DNA from: CAYUIG01 sp964444685 | GTDB taxonomy: Bacteria > Gemmatimonadota > Gemmatimonadetes > Longimicrobiales > RSA9 | DNA: 8,129 bases | Assembly (NCBI GenBank): GCA_964444685.1 | Contig: CAYUIG010000084.1 | Location: 1-8,129 of the forward strand | Direction of reading: 5' to 3' | In this document: piece after piece, positions 1 through 5,961 of the stretch | Layout: the number at the start of each line of letters is the position of its first letter | Numbering within the stretch: position 1 is the stretch's first letter | Program-made: the position numbers and the translations under genes | Notes under the pieces: generated by a model | Database searches by the model: none | Seen by the model: only the letters and a program-made list of their open reading frames with translations | What the model was told of the DNA's origin: nothing

Positions 1-651
1 CTCGTACAGGACGACGCCGAGGGAGTACACGTCGCTCGATGTCGTGAGTGCTTCGCCGCGCACCTGCTCGGGGCTCGCGTACTCGGGCGTGAGTACGCGC
101 GAATCGGTCTGCGTGATGGGTGCGTCGACACCCGCGAGCGACGGATTGAGCAGCTTTGCGATACCGAAGTCGAGCAGCTTCACCTCGCCTGCGGGCGTGA
201 CGAGAATGTTCGACGGCTTGAGATCGCGATGCACGATGAGGTTGCGGTGCGCGTGATCGACGGCGCGCGCGACGGTGATGAAGAGCTGCAGCCGTTCCGC
301 CGTCGACAGTCGCATGCGCTCGCAGTAGACGTCGATCGGCAGCCCGCTGACGTGCTCGATGACGAGGTAGGGCCGGCCGTCCTCACTGAGCCCGCCATCG
401 AGCAGCTTCGCAATATTGGGGTGGTCGAGCGCGGCGAGGATCTGTCGTTCGGCGACGATGCGCGCAGCGAGCGCCGGGTCGCCATCGACTTTGAGGACCT
501 TGAGCGCGACGCGCCGGCGAAACTGGCCATCGGCGCGTTCGGCGGCGTAGACGACGCCCATGCCGCCGCGGCCGAGCACGCTCAGCAGGCGGTAGTGGCC
601 GATCCGGGCCGGTTCGAGCGGGCTGCCGGGATCCCGGCGCGCGTCGCTCAT
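1..651 (-). CDS. Serine/threonine protein kinase, PknB type (N-terminal 217 residues; runs off left edge)
   Basis: Eukaryotic-like kinase that phosphorylates proteins on Ser/Thr. The visible part is most of a Hanks-type catalytic domain: glycine loop GRGGMGVVY at residues 27-35, ATP-anchoring Lys in VALK at 51, likely C-helix Glu at 68, catalytic HRDLKPSN at 141-148, DFG at 161-163 and the activation-segment end TPEYASPEQ at 188-196. No inactivating substitution is seen. The frame is open to base 1, so the rest of the domain and any C-terminal sensor or TPR region lie outside. The start ATG (651-649) overlaps the sigma factor stop as ATGA. The nearest GGAGG is 16 nt upstream, too far for a normal start, so translational coupling is likely. 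In such pairs the kinase is presumed to act in the same signalling path as the sigma factor; this is inference from context. Confidence 0.94.
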   Translation of the reverse strand, partial: MSDARRDPGSPLEPARIGHYRLLSVLGRGGMGVVYAAERADGQFRRRVALKVLKVDGDPALAARIVAERQILAALDHPNIAKLLDGGLSEDGRPYLVIEHVSGLPIDVYCERMRLSTAERLQLFITVARAVDHAHRNLIVHRDLKPSNILVTPAGEVKLLDFGIAKLLNPSLAGVDAPITQTDSRVLTPEYASPEQVRGEALTTSSDVYSLGVVLYE

Positions 652-1238
652 GCGTCGAGCGGTGGCGCCTCCGCGGGCGCATCGCCGTACAGCTCGCGAT
701 AGAGCCAGGCGCGCGCCTTCACCCAGTCGCGGCGCACGGTGCGCTCGGTCACGCCGAGCACGGCCGCGATCTCCTTCTCTTCCATGCCGCCGAAGAAGCG
801 GCACTCGACCACCTGCCGCTGGCGGGGCTCGAGCGACTCGAGCGCGGCATCCAGCGCGATGATTTCCTCGGGATCGAGTGATTCCGCGGTGCCCAGGCGG
901 TCGCCGAGGGTGGTGCGCTTCCACGACCCGCCGCGCTTGTGGGCCATGTTGCGGCGCGCGTGGTCGACGAGCACCTGGCGCATTGCGCGCGCGGCGATAG
1001 CGAGGAAGTGGCTGCGGTCCTGTGCGGGAACGTTTGCACCCGCCAGCCGCGCCCATGCCTCGTGGACGAGCCCGGTCGCACCGAGCGTGTGGCCCGGGCG
1101 CTCGCGCCGGAGCTGGCGGCGAGCCAGCTCGCGCAGCTCGTCGTACAGCAGCGACACGATGCGGTCGAGCGCCTCCCGGTTGCCGTCCCGGGCGCCGTCG
1201 AGGAGCCGTCCGATCTCGGTGGTCGTGGGGGCACGCAT
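648..1238 (-). CDS. ECF-type RNA polymerase sigma factor (196 aa)
   Basis: Group 4 (ECF) sigma factor that directs RNA polymerase to a dedicated promoter set. Region 2 spans about residues 20-100 and includes GLVHEAWARL (56-65) and the RSHFLAIAARAMRQVLVDHARR stretch around 75-96, typical of the family often found with Ser/Thr kinases in Acidobacteria, Planctomycetes and Gemmatimonadetes (TIGR02999-like, from memory). Region 4, about 134-183, holds LEPRQRQVVECRFFGGM and the helix-turn-helix EIAAVLGVTERTVRRDW. The frame extends 40 codons further upstream, but the start at 1238 is preferred because GGGAGG lies 6 nt before it and the upstream residues look non-coding. No anti-sigma gene is visible; the overlapping kinase takes that place. 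No clear autoregulatory ECF promoter was recognised upstream. Confidence 0.95.
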   Translation of the reverse strand: MRAPTTTEIGRLLDGARDGNREALDRIVSLLYDELRELARRQLRRERPGHTLGATGLVHEAWARLAGANVPAQDRSHFLAIAARAMRQVLVDHARRNMAHKRGGSWKRTTLGDRLGTAESLDPEEIIALDAALESLEPRQRQVVECRFFGGMEEKEIAAVLGVTERTVRRDWVKARAWLYRELYGDAPAEAPPLDA

Positions 1239-1384
1239 TGAGGTCCTCCCTTGGATGCGGAATGTGGGGGACGAGGTTGCGCGCCGACAAGCGGCACCGT
1301 CTCCGAAGGCCGGATGTCCGTTCTCGCGCCGGACCCACGCAGGAAACGGTAACGGCAAACGGACACGAACAGGGAGGAGCGAAC
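1239..1384. other. Divergent intergenic region between the sigma factor and the TPR gene
   Basis: 146 bp that must carry the start signals of both the sigma-kinase pair (minus) and the TPR gene (plus). The clear elements are the two ribosome binding sites: GGGAGG before the sigma factor, and GGGAGGAG at 1372-1379, 5 nt before the TPR start. A short inverted repeat, GTCCG ... CGGAC, lies around 1316-1333. No convincing -35/-10 pair was found on either strand, which would fit an alternative-sigma promoter, but that is inference. Confidence 0.5.
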
Positions 1385-2860
1385 ATGCAAGCGCTTCTGC
1401 TGGCCACGGCGCTCGCGCTCGCGGGCGCAGGGACGAACGACAGCATTCCGCTGTACCGGGGGCTGGGCGACCACAGCCACCGGATCAGCACGNNNNNNNN
1501 NNNNNNNNNNNNNNNNNNNNNNNNNNNNNNNNNNNNNNNNNNNNNNNNNNNNNNNNNNNNNNNNNNNNNNNNNNNNNNNNNNNNNNNNNNNNAGGAGAAG
1601 GCGTACATCGATGCGCTCGCGTTCCGCTACAGCGCGGATCCGAAGGCGGGTCGCGCTGCGCTGGACTCGGCGTACGCGCTCAAGATGGGCCAGCTCGCGG
1701 GGAAGTACCCGCAGGATGACGACGCGCTGGCGCTGTATGCGGAAGCACTGATGGACCTGAGCCCGTGGGACTACTGGAACGGGAAGGAACCGAAGGCGAC
1801 GACGGTGGCCGCACGCCGCGCGCTCGAGACCGTGCTCGCGCGCAATCCGAACCACGCCGGCGCGTGCCACTTCTACATCCATCTGATGGAGGCGACGTAT
1901 CCCGAGCTCGCGCTGCCGTGCGCCGACCGGCTGCCGTCGCTGATGCCCGCGGCCGGTCACCTGGTGCACATGCCCGCGCACATCTACATCCGCACGGGCC
2001 AGTACGTGAAGACGATCCAGGTGAACGAGCACGCGGCGCACGCGGATGGTGCGATGATTCCGGACATGGCGCCGGACGGCCTGTACGCGCTGGGGTACGT
2101 GCCGCACAACTACCACTTCATCTGGTTCGGCGGCGCACTCGCCGGCTCGTACGAGAAGGCGATGCTCGGCGCGAAGCAGACCGCGGACATCACGAACCGT
2201 GACCTGCTGCGGGCGCCCACACTCGAGATCCTGCAGCACTTCCTGATCACGCCGCTGTTCGCCGCGTTGCGGTTCCGTGACTGGGACCGGGTCCTGTCCG
2301 AGCCGGCGCCGCCGTCCGACCTGGACTACCCCATGGCGATGTGGCACTGGGCGCGGGCGCTTGCGTTCGCCGGCAAGGGCGACATGCAGGCGGCCGAGCG
2401 CGAGCGCGAAGCGTTCCGCGCGCGGAAGTCGAGCCCATCGCTGGAAGGGAAGTGGCTGCTGACGGCGAACCCGGTCACGGCCGTGGTCGCGGTGGCCGCG
2501 GAGGTGCTCGATGGTGCGATGGCGGAAGCCCGCGGCGATCTGACGGGTGCAATCGCAGCCTATCGTCGCGGCGTTGCGCTCGAGGGTGCGATGGGCTTCG
2601 ACGAGCCGCCGTCGTGGCCGCTCATGGTCCGGCACGATCTGGGTGCAGCACTGCTGGCTGCGGGCCGCGCGCCCGAAGCCGAGGCGGTGTACCGCGAGGA
2701 CCTGGAGCGCTTCCCCGAGAACGTCTGGTCGCTCTCCGGCCTCGAAACCGCACTGCGCAAGCAGGGCCGTGCCGAGGACGCCGCCGCCGTGTTGGCACGG
2801 TTGCAGGAGGCCTCCTCGATGCGTGATGTCGAGTTGGTTGGATCGCGCGTGATGAGATGA
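1385..2860 (+). CDS. TPR-repeat protein with probable export signal (interrupted by a sequencing gap)
   Basis: Large tetratricopeptide protein of unknown biochemical role. The start ATG has GGGAGGAG 5 nt upstream. The first 16 residues (MQALLLATALALAGAG) look like a signal peptide but lack the usual basic n-region. After LYRGLGDHSHRIST the sequence is 100 N; the same frame resumes at EKAYIDALAFRYSADP. The C-terminal 421 residues contain family motifs such as NHAGACHFYIHLMEA, PAAGHLVHMPAHIYIRTGQY and a final TPR-like stretch, LGAALLAAGRAPEAEAVYRE. The His/Tyr-rich middle motifs recur in this TPR family by my recollection; no catalytic function is known to me. The gene is divergent from the sigma-kinase pair, so it may be a target or partner of that system (inference). 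Length and frame across the gap are not secure. Confidence 0.85.
   Translation: MQALLLATALALAGAGTNDSIPLYRGLGDHSHRISTXXXXXXXXXXXXXXXXXXXXXXXXXXXXXXXXXXEKAYIDALAFRYSADPKAGRAALDSAYALKMGQLAGKYPQDDDALALYAEALMDLSPWDYWNGKEPKATTVAARRALETVLARNPNHAGACHFYIHLMEATYPELALPCADRLPSLMPAAGHLVHMPAHIYIRTGQYVKTIQVNEHAAHADGAMIPDMAPDGLYALGYVPHNYHFIWFGGALAGSYEKAMLGAKQTADITNRDLLRAPTLEILQHFLITPLFAALRFRDWDRVLSEPAPPSDLDYPMAMWHWARALAFAGKGDMQAAEREREAFRARKSSPSLEGKWLLTANPVTAVVAVAAEVLDGAMAEARGDLTGAIAAYRRGVALEGAMGFDEPPSWPLMVRHDLGAALLAAGRAPEAEAVYREDLERFPENVWSLSGLETALRKQGRAEDAAAVLARLQEASSMRDVELVGSRVMR
1493..1592. other. Assembly gap (100 N) inside the TPR gene
   Basis: Exactly 100 undetermined bases, the conventional filler for a gap of unknown length. 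Flanking protein segments belong to the same family and are in the same frame across the Ns. From memory, related proteins have about 70-85 residues between the IST and EKAYIDAL motifs, so the true gap is probably nearer 210-255 bp than 100. Confidence 0.9.
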
Positions 2861-2861
2861 T

Positions 2862-3026
2862 CGGGCGACCTGTGAACGGGCGACCTGTGACGGGCGACGT
2901 GTAGCGGGCGACTCACGGCGGGCTACATGGGGCGGGTTTCTACTGCGGGGGATGTTGTCCCGCTGTAGAAACCCGTCGTTCGTCGTCCGCCGTTCGTCGC
3001 CCGCGTTTGTCGCCCGTCGTTCGTCG
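2862..3026. repeat. Two opposed arrays of a degenerate ~14-nt repeat around a central hairpin
   Basis: On the plus strand five units begin at 2862, 2877, 2891, 2905 and 2919, with forms such as CGGGCGACCTGTGAA, CGGGCGACCTGTGA and CGGGCGACGTGTAG. Beyond the central hairpin (2933-2975), units at about 2972, 2987, 3000 and 3013 carry the inverted form, e.g. CCCGTCGTTCGTCG, whose complement is CGACGAACGACGGG. Both sides fit a loose consensus CGAC-N6-CGGG. The array fills the gap between the convergent TPR and small membrane protein genes and has no coding look. It may be a dispersed intergenic repeat or a bidirectional transcription barrier; the sequence alone does not decide. Confidence 0.75.
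2933..2975. terminator. 17-bp hairpin in the convergent gap, possible bidirectional terminator
   Basis: Left arm CGGGTTTCTACTGCGGG (2933-2949) and right arm CCCGCTGTAGAAACCCG (2959-2975) pair with one T/T mismatch around a 9-nt loop. It lies 72 bp past the TPR stop and 63 bp past the small membrane gene stop on the other strand, a good place for a shared terminator. No T-tract follows either arm, so it is not a classical intrinsic terminator; it could instead be the core of the surrounding repeat element. Confidence 0.5.
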
Positions 3027-3038
3027 CCCGTCTATCAA

Positions 3039-3197
3039 CTACGGGCTCGGTCGCTTCTTCCTGTTCGCGCGCCAGATGAGCCAGCCGAAGCCGATCAGCA
3101 TCAGGTACACGATGATGGCGCCGGCGTCGTGCGGGATGTCGGAGAGCACGCGGCGCAACGTCAGGCCGTCCTCGGCCTGGAGGATGATCGAATACAT
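3039..3197 (-). CDS. Small single-pass membrane protein (52 aa), unknown function
   Basis: Short gene that routine length cut-offs miss. It starts MYSIILQAEDGLTLRRVLSD, has one strong transmembrane helix at about residues 25-42 (AGAIIVYLMLIGFGWLIW) and ends with a basic tail, RANRKKRPSP. This pattern predicts N-out/C-in orientation by the positive-inside rule. The start is supported by GAGGA 5 nt upstream. G/C dominates third codon positions, and the hydrophobic block followed by a basic stop-transfer cluster is hard to explain by chance. I do not recognise a named family. It lies 51 bp downstream of a possible small secreted protein gene on the same strand, and its 3' end faces the repeat array. 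The plus-strand frame across this region lacks such features. Confidence 0.72.
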   Translation of the reverse strand: MYSIILQAEDGLTLRRVLSDIPHDAGAIIVYLMLIGFGWLIWRANRKKRPSP

Positions 3198-3248
3198 GGA
3201 CGTCCTCGTCTTCGGTTCGCGGGCCCGGCCCCCGTGGCCGGAGCCGTG

Positions 3249-3638
3249 TCAGGAGCGAACGAAGTGAGGCGGCGCCGTGGTAGGATGTCTCGAGAGTCCT
3301 GCGCGCAGGAGAGCGGGGCGTGCCGTGTACGACCGCGACTGGAGCGTGGCTGCGAGAGAGCGGGCGGCGGCGGCCCTCTGCGTCGCCTGGTGGCCCGGAT
3401 TCGCTGCACGGAGTCCGCGGAGCGGTAGCCGGCCGGCCGGACCCGCGTTGGACTCCGTACCGAACTGCCTCAGGAAGGACTGCGTCTCGGCCGGCGGAGA
3501 GGCAATGGCGTGCGAAGCGCCGATGCGCGGCGTTTCGTCCGTCCCCGGGGTGTCGGGTACGGTGAAGCGCACACTCGCAGCACACGGTGCTGCGAGCGCG
3601 AGGAGAGTGAGGACGGCGACGAAGGTGCGCTTCACCAC
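3249..3638 (-). CDS. Possible small secreted protein (about 129 aa), no recognised family
   Basis: The frame opens with two GTG codons (3638-3636 and 3635-3633), with GAAGG about 5 nt before the first. The product begins with a convincing Sec signal peptide: basic VKR, then a hydrophobic core (TFVAVLTLLALAAPCAA) and likely cleavage near residue 21. Proline precedes the Cys, so a lipobox is unlikely. The mature part has no recognised domain. Its last 70 residues are rich in Arg, Ala, Pro and Ser and resemble translated non-coding high-GC sequence, and about 78 % of third positions are G/C, lower than I would expect for a neighbouring gene. Either it is a fast-evolving secreted protein, or only the N-terminal part is real and the 3' part is decayed or frameshifted. 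Confidence 0.45.
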   Translation of the reverse strand: MVKRTFVAVLTLLALAAPCAASVRFTVPDTPGTDETPRIGASHAIASPPAETQSFLRQFGTESNAGPAGRLPLRGLRAANPGHQATQRAAAARSLAATLQSRSYTARPALLRAGLSRHPTTAPPHFVRS

Positions 3639-3705
3639 ACTTGCCTTCGGGATTCATGAGCCGATACCGAACGATCGACTTCTGACCGCGGAAAGGCAAT
3701 CCCGG

Positions 3706-4527
3706 TCATCGGGTGCCGTGCCATCCGGCCGCGTCCTCCAGTATCTGCCGAAGCCGGACCCGATCGCGCGTGCGCAACGCCTCGCGCACGTGCGTGATTT
3801 CGGTGATGGCGCCATCCAGAGCGGTTTCGATTGCTTCGGCGTTGGCGAGCAGGATGGGCACCCAGACGTCGGCCGAGCTCTGCGCCAGCCTGGCGACATC
3901 GCGGCCGCCGGGCCCGAGCGCCTCCACGCTCACACCTGCACGCGCGAGCGCGAGTGCGAGCGCACTCGACAGCGTCTGCGGCAGGTGGCTGGCCCAGGCG
4001 AGGAGGCGGTCGTGCTCTCCCGGCGTTGTTACGATGGTCGTTGCGCCGAGCGCGGCCCAGAACGCACGCGCGGCGGCGAGTCGCGGCGGGGCGGTGTTGT
4101 CCGTGGGGCAGAGGTGCACGCGGCAGTCCTGGAAGAGGCCGCGGCGGGAAGCATGCCAGCCGGCGCGGTGATCTCCCGCGATCGGATGCGAGCCGCAGAA
4201 GCGGTGACCGATGCCCGCGCGTACGGCCGCGCTGCACGCCGGCGTCTGCACGCTGGCCATATCGAGTACGAGCGCGTTGCCGTTCGACAGTGCGCCGGAG
4301 TCGATGATCTCGACATCCGCACCGACGGGGAGCGCGAGCACGATCGTCGCCATCGACTCGATCGCGTCGAGCGACGGCGCCAGCGCCTGTGCCACGCCCT
4401 CGTCGATCGCGGCCGCGACGGTTTCCGGGTCGCGATCGTGAACGAGGACGCGGACGCCGAGTGCGGCGAGGTCGCGTGCAATGGAGCCGCCGATGAGACC
4501 GGCGCCGAGGATGGCGACGTCCTTCAT
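3706..4527 (-). CDS. tyrA: Prephenate (or arogenate) dehydrogenase TyrA
   Basis: Oxidative decarboxylation of prephenate (or arogenate) with NAD(P)+, the step committed to tyrosine. The N-terminal Rossmann fold carries GAGLIGGS at residues 8-15 and an acidic residue, D31, at the end of the second strand, which favours NAD+. The family motif SHPIAG at 113-118 holds H114 (His147 of the Aquifex enzyme, from memory), and SHLP at 180-183 holds H181 (equivalent to His217). The Arg motif GGRDVAR lies at 207-213. The 273-residue length is normal for a monofunctional enzyme. No C-terminal ACT domain is seen, so feedback control by tyrosine probably acts elsewhere. The start ATG overlaps the chorismate mutase stop as ATGA and has GGAG 5 nt upstream. 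The protein contains no tyrosine. Prephenate versus arogenate preference cannot be read safely from sequence. Confidence 0.94.
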   Translation of the reverse strand: MKDVAILGAGLIGGSIARDLAALGVRVLVHDRDPETVAAAIDEGVAQALAPSLDAIESMATIVLALPVGADVEIIDSGALSNGNALVLDMASVQTPACSAAVRAGIGHRFCGSHPIAGDHRAGWHASRRGLFQDCRVHLCPTDNTAPPRLAAARAFWAALGATTIVTTPGEHDRLLAWASHLPQTLSSALALALARAGVSVEALGPGGRDVARLAQSSADVWVPILLANAEAIETALDGAITEITHVREALRTRDRVRLRQILEDAAGWHGTR

Positions 4528-4805
4528 TTCGACTCCGGGAGCTGTGCCTCGCGCGAGAGCGCGACGAGCGTCCAGAAGACGGAGCGGATGGACTCCGCGG
4601 GCAGCCCGCGCGCGCGCGCCAGCTCGCCCGCGCGCCGGACCACCTCCGCCTCGCGCGCCGGGTCGAGCAGCATCTTCCCCAGGACGCGTTTGCGTTCACC
4701 GATGCGCCGTGCCACCACGACGCGGCGTGCGATCAGTTCGACCAGGCGCCTGTCGATCGACTCGATTTCCGCGCGCAGCGCATCGAGTTCGTCATCGTGC
4801 ATCAT
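4524..4805 (-). CDS. Chorismate mutase, AroQ class, stand-alone (93 aa)
   Basis: Converts chorismate to prephenate, the substrate for TyrA. The chain aligns without a gap to the mutase domain of E. coli PheA as I recall it, and the active-site positions fall on identical numbers: R11, R28, K39, D48, R51, E52, S84 and Q88. It is therefore a minimal, fully equipped AroQ domain of three helices, expected to work as a dimer. The first of two tandem ATGs (4805) is chosen because GGAGG lies 7 nt before it and it makes an ATGA overlap with the aroF stop; the second ATG at 4802 is possible. In many bacteria this domain is fused to DAHP synthase or TyrA; here it is separate but translationally linked to both. 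It has no tyrosine residue. Confidence 0.96.
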   Translation of the reverse strand: MMHDDELDALRAEIESIDRRLVELIARRVVVARRIGERKRVLGKMLLDPAREAEVVRRAGELARARGLPAESIRSVFWTLVALSREAQLPESK

Positions 4806-5854
4806 GCGGCCGCCTCCGCTCGCGCGTGCGCCCCGAGCGTGCGGCCGGCCGCGGCCGCGAAGCGTGCGAGGTCGGTCATGAGTGCGTCGAACGCGGGAAG
4901 TGAGAGGGACTGATCTCCGTCCGAGAGTGCGCGCTCGGGATCGGGGTGTACCTCGACGATCAGTCCGTCCGCGCCGGCCGCGACGGCGGCGAACGCGAGC
5001 GGTGCGACCAGCTCCGCGCGGCCACCCGCGTGGCTCGGGTCCACCAGGACGGGCAGGTGCGTCTCGCGCTTCAGAACGGGAATCGCGGCGACGTCGAGCG
5101 TGTTGCGCGTGGCCGGCTCGAAGGTGCGGATGCCGCGTTCGCACAGAATCACCGCACCGTTCCCCTGCGCCATGATGTACTCGGCCGCCATGAGCAGCTC
5201 GGTGATCGTTGCGGAGAGTCCGCGCTTGAGGAGCACGGGTCGCCGGATGCGGCCGAGCTCGGAGAGGAGCGGGAAGTTCTGCATGTTGCGCGCGCCCACC
5301 TGCAGGACGTCGGCGTGTTCGGCCACGACATCCACCTGGCGCGTATCCATCACCTCGGTGACGACGGGCAGCCCGGTGTCGGCGCGGACGTCGGCCAGGA
5401 TGTGCAGCGCCTCGATGCCGAGCCCCTGAAAGGCGTAAGGCGAGGTGCGCGGCTTGAAGGCGCCGCCACGGAGCATGCTGGCACCGGCGGCGCGGACGGC
5501 CCGGGCGGTCTGGGCAAGCATGTCGCGACCCTCGACCGAGCATGGCCCGGCGATCACGGCGAGGCCGGGGCCGCCCACCGCGGTGTCCTCGTTTTCGCCG
5601 ACGCGGACGACGCTCGGCGCGGCCGCGAACTCGCGCGCGGCCAGCTTGTAGGGCTTGAGGACGGGCGTGACCGACTCGACGCCGGGAATCCGGAGGAGGG
5701 CGGCCTCACGCAGGCGGGCCTCGTCCCCGATGCAGCCAATGACGGCGCGCAGCTCGCCGCGTGAGAGGTGGGTGCGCAGGCCGTAGGACTCGACCGTCTC
5801 GCGGATGTGGTCGATCTCGGCATCGGTGACGCCCGGGCGCGTGACGATGATCAT
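4802..5854 (-). CDS. aroF: 3-deoxy-7-phosphoheptulonate (DAHP) synthase with N-terminal regulatory domain
   Basis: First step of the shikimate pathway, joining phosphoenolpyruvate and erythrose 4-phosphate. Residues 1-70 match the ferredoxin-like regulatory domain of the Thermotoga maritima type (MIIVTRPG start, PVLKPYKLAAREF at the end), which mediates tyrosine inhibition there. The TIM barrel follows with AGPCSVEG (102-109), GAFKPRTSPY (131-140), QVGARNMQN, LLKRG, ERGIRTFE and DPSHAGGR. The metal ligands are C105, H275, E301 and D312, each offset by 3 from the T. maritima residues I recall. The length of 350 residues is close to that enzyme's 338. The start at 5854 has GGAGG (5864-5860) 5 nt upstream; the frame continues upstream only through the terminator and leader. 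It is first in the operon and is preceded by a transcription attenuator. All four Tyr codons are TAC. Confidence 0.97.
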   Translation of the reverse strand: MIIVTRPGVTDAEIDHIRETVESYGLRTHLSRGELRAVIGCIGDEARLREAALLRIPGVESVTPVLKPYKLAAREFAAAPSVVRVGENEDTAVGGPGLAVIAGPCSVEGRDMLAQTARAVRAAGASMLRGGAFKPRTSPYAFQGLGIEALHILADVRADTGLPVVTEVMDTRQVDVVAEHADVLQVGARNMQNFPLLSELGRIRRPVLLKRGLSATITELLMAAEYIMAQGNGAVILCERGIRTFEPATRNTLDVAAIPVLKRETHLPVLVDPSHAGGRAELVAPLAFAAVAAGADGLIVEVHPDPERALSDGDQSLSLPAFDALMTDLARFAAAAGRTLGAHARAEAAA

Positions 5855-5866
5855 GATGGCCTCCGG

Positions 5867-5904
5867 AAAAAAGAAGGCGGCCCGCGGATCATCCGCGGGC
5901 CGCC
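5867..5904 (-). terminator. Intrinsic terminator (attenuator) directly before aroF
   Basis: Read on the minus strand, GGCGGCCCGCGGA (5904-5892) pairs perfectly with TCCGCGGGCCGCC (5888-5876) across a TGA loop, followed at once by TTCTTTTTT (5875-5867). This is a complete rho-independent terminator. It lies 2 nt before the aroF ribosome binding site and has no coding gene on its 5' side except the 28-codon leader, so it must be read through for the tyr operon to be expressed. Confidence 0.95.
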
Positions 5905-5961
5905 GTTTCAGCCGGTTCGAGTGCGCGCTATGCGCGCGTGCGCCTCCGGCTGCGGCCCGCG
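5894..5961 (-). promoter_or_regulatory. Antiterminator helix competing with the terminator
   Basis: Minus-strand CGCGGGCCG (5961-5953) plus CAGCCGG (5952-5946) are exact complements of CGGCCCGCG (5902-5894) and CCGGCTG (5915-5909). They give 16 pairs interrupted only by a 6-nt bulge, AAACGG, on the 3' side. The second strand contains most of the 5' arm of the terminator stem, so the two structures exclude each other. The first strand lies in the leader peptide codons for Ala-Gly-Arg-Ser-Arg, starting 11 nt after the tandem Tyr codons, just outside the footprint expected for a ribosome stalled there. Confidence 0.8.
5923..5937 (-). promoter_or_regulatory. Small GCGCGC hairpin at the leader peptide stop
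   Basis: GCGCGC-ATA-GCGCGC, a perfect 6-bp stem. The leader TAG stop codon spans the loop and the 3' arm. It falls inside the 30-nt loop that the antiterminator helix encloses, so both can coexist, which would further stabilise the antitermination state. Confidence 0.6.

Noticed and set aside
749..2635. Very long minus-strand open frame through the sigma region, the N gap and the TPR gene
   Set aside because: It is antisense to a well-supported TPR gene, passes through 100 Ns and has an Arg/His-rich composition typical of shadow frames in high-GC DNA.
2862..3026. CRISPR array
   Set aside because: Units are only about 14 nt, degenerate, without spacers of constant length, and reverse orientation around a hairpin.
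3225..3241. CCGGCC-CCCGT-GGCCGG hairpin between the two small minus-strand genes as a terminator
   Set aside because: The stem is real, but no T-tract follows and such short GC stems are frequent in this DNA; too weak to annotate.
2923..3699. 258-residue minus-strand frame covering the repeat array and both small genes
   Set aside because: It translates the intergenic repeats, is Arg/Pro/His-rich without domains, and conflicts with the better-supported small membrane protein and signal-peptide frames.
3277..4881. 534-residue plus-strand frame opposite tyrA and chorismate mutase
   Set aside because: It is antisense to two enzymes with intact active sites; its composition is that of a mirrored high-GC gene.
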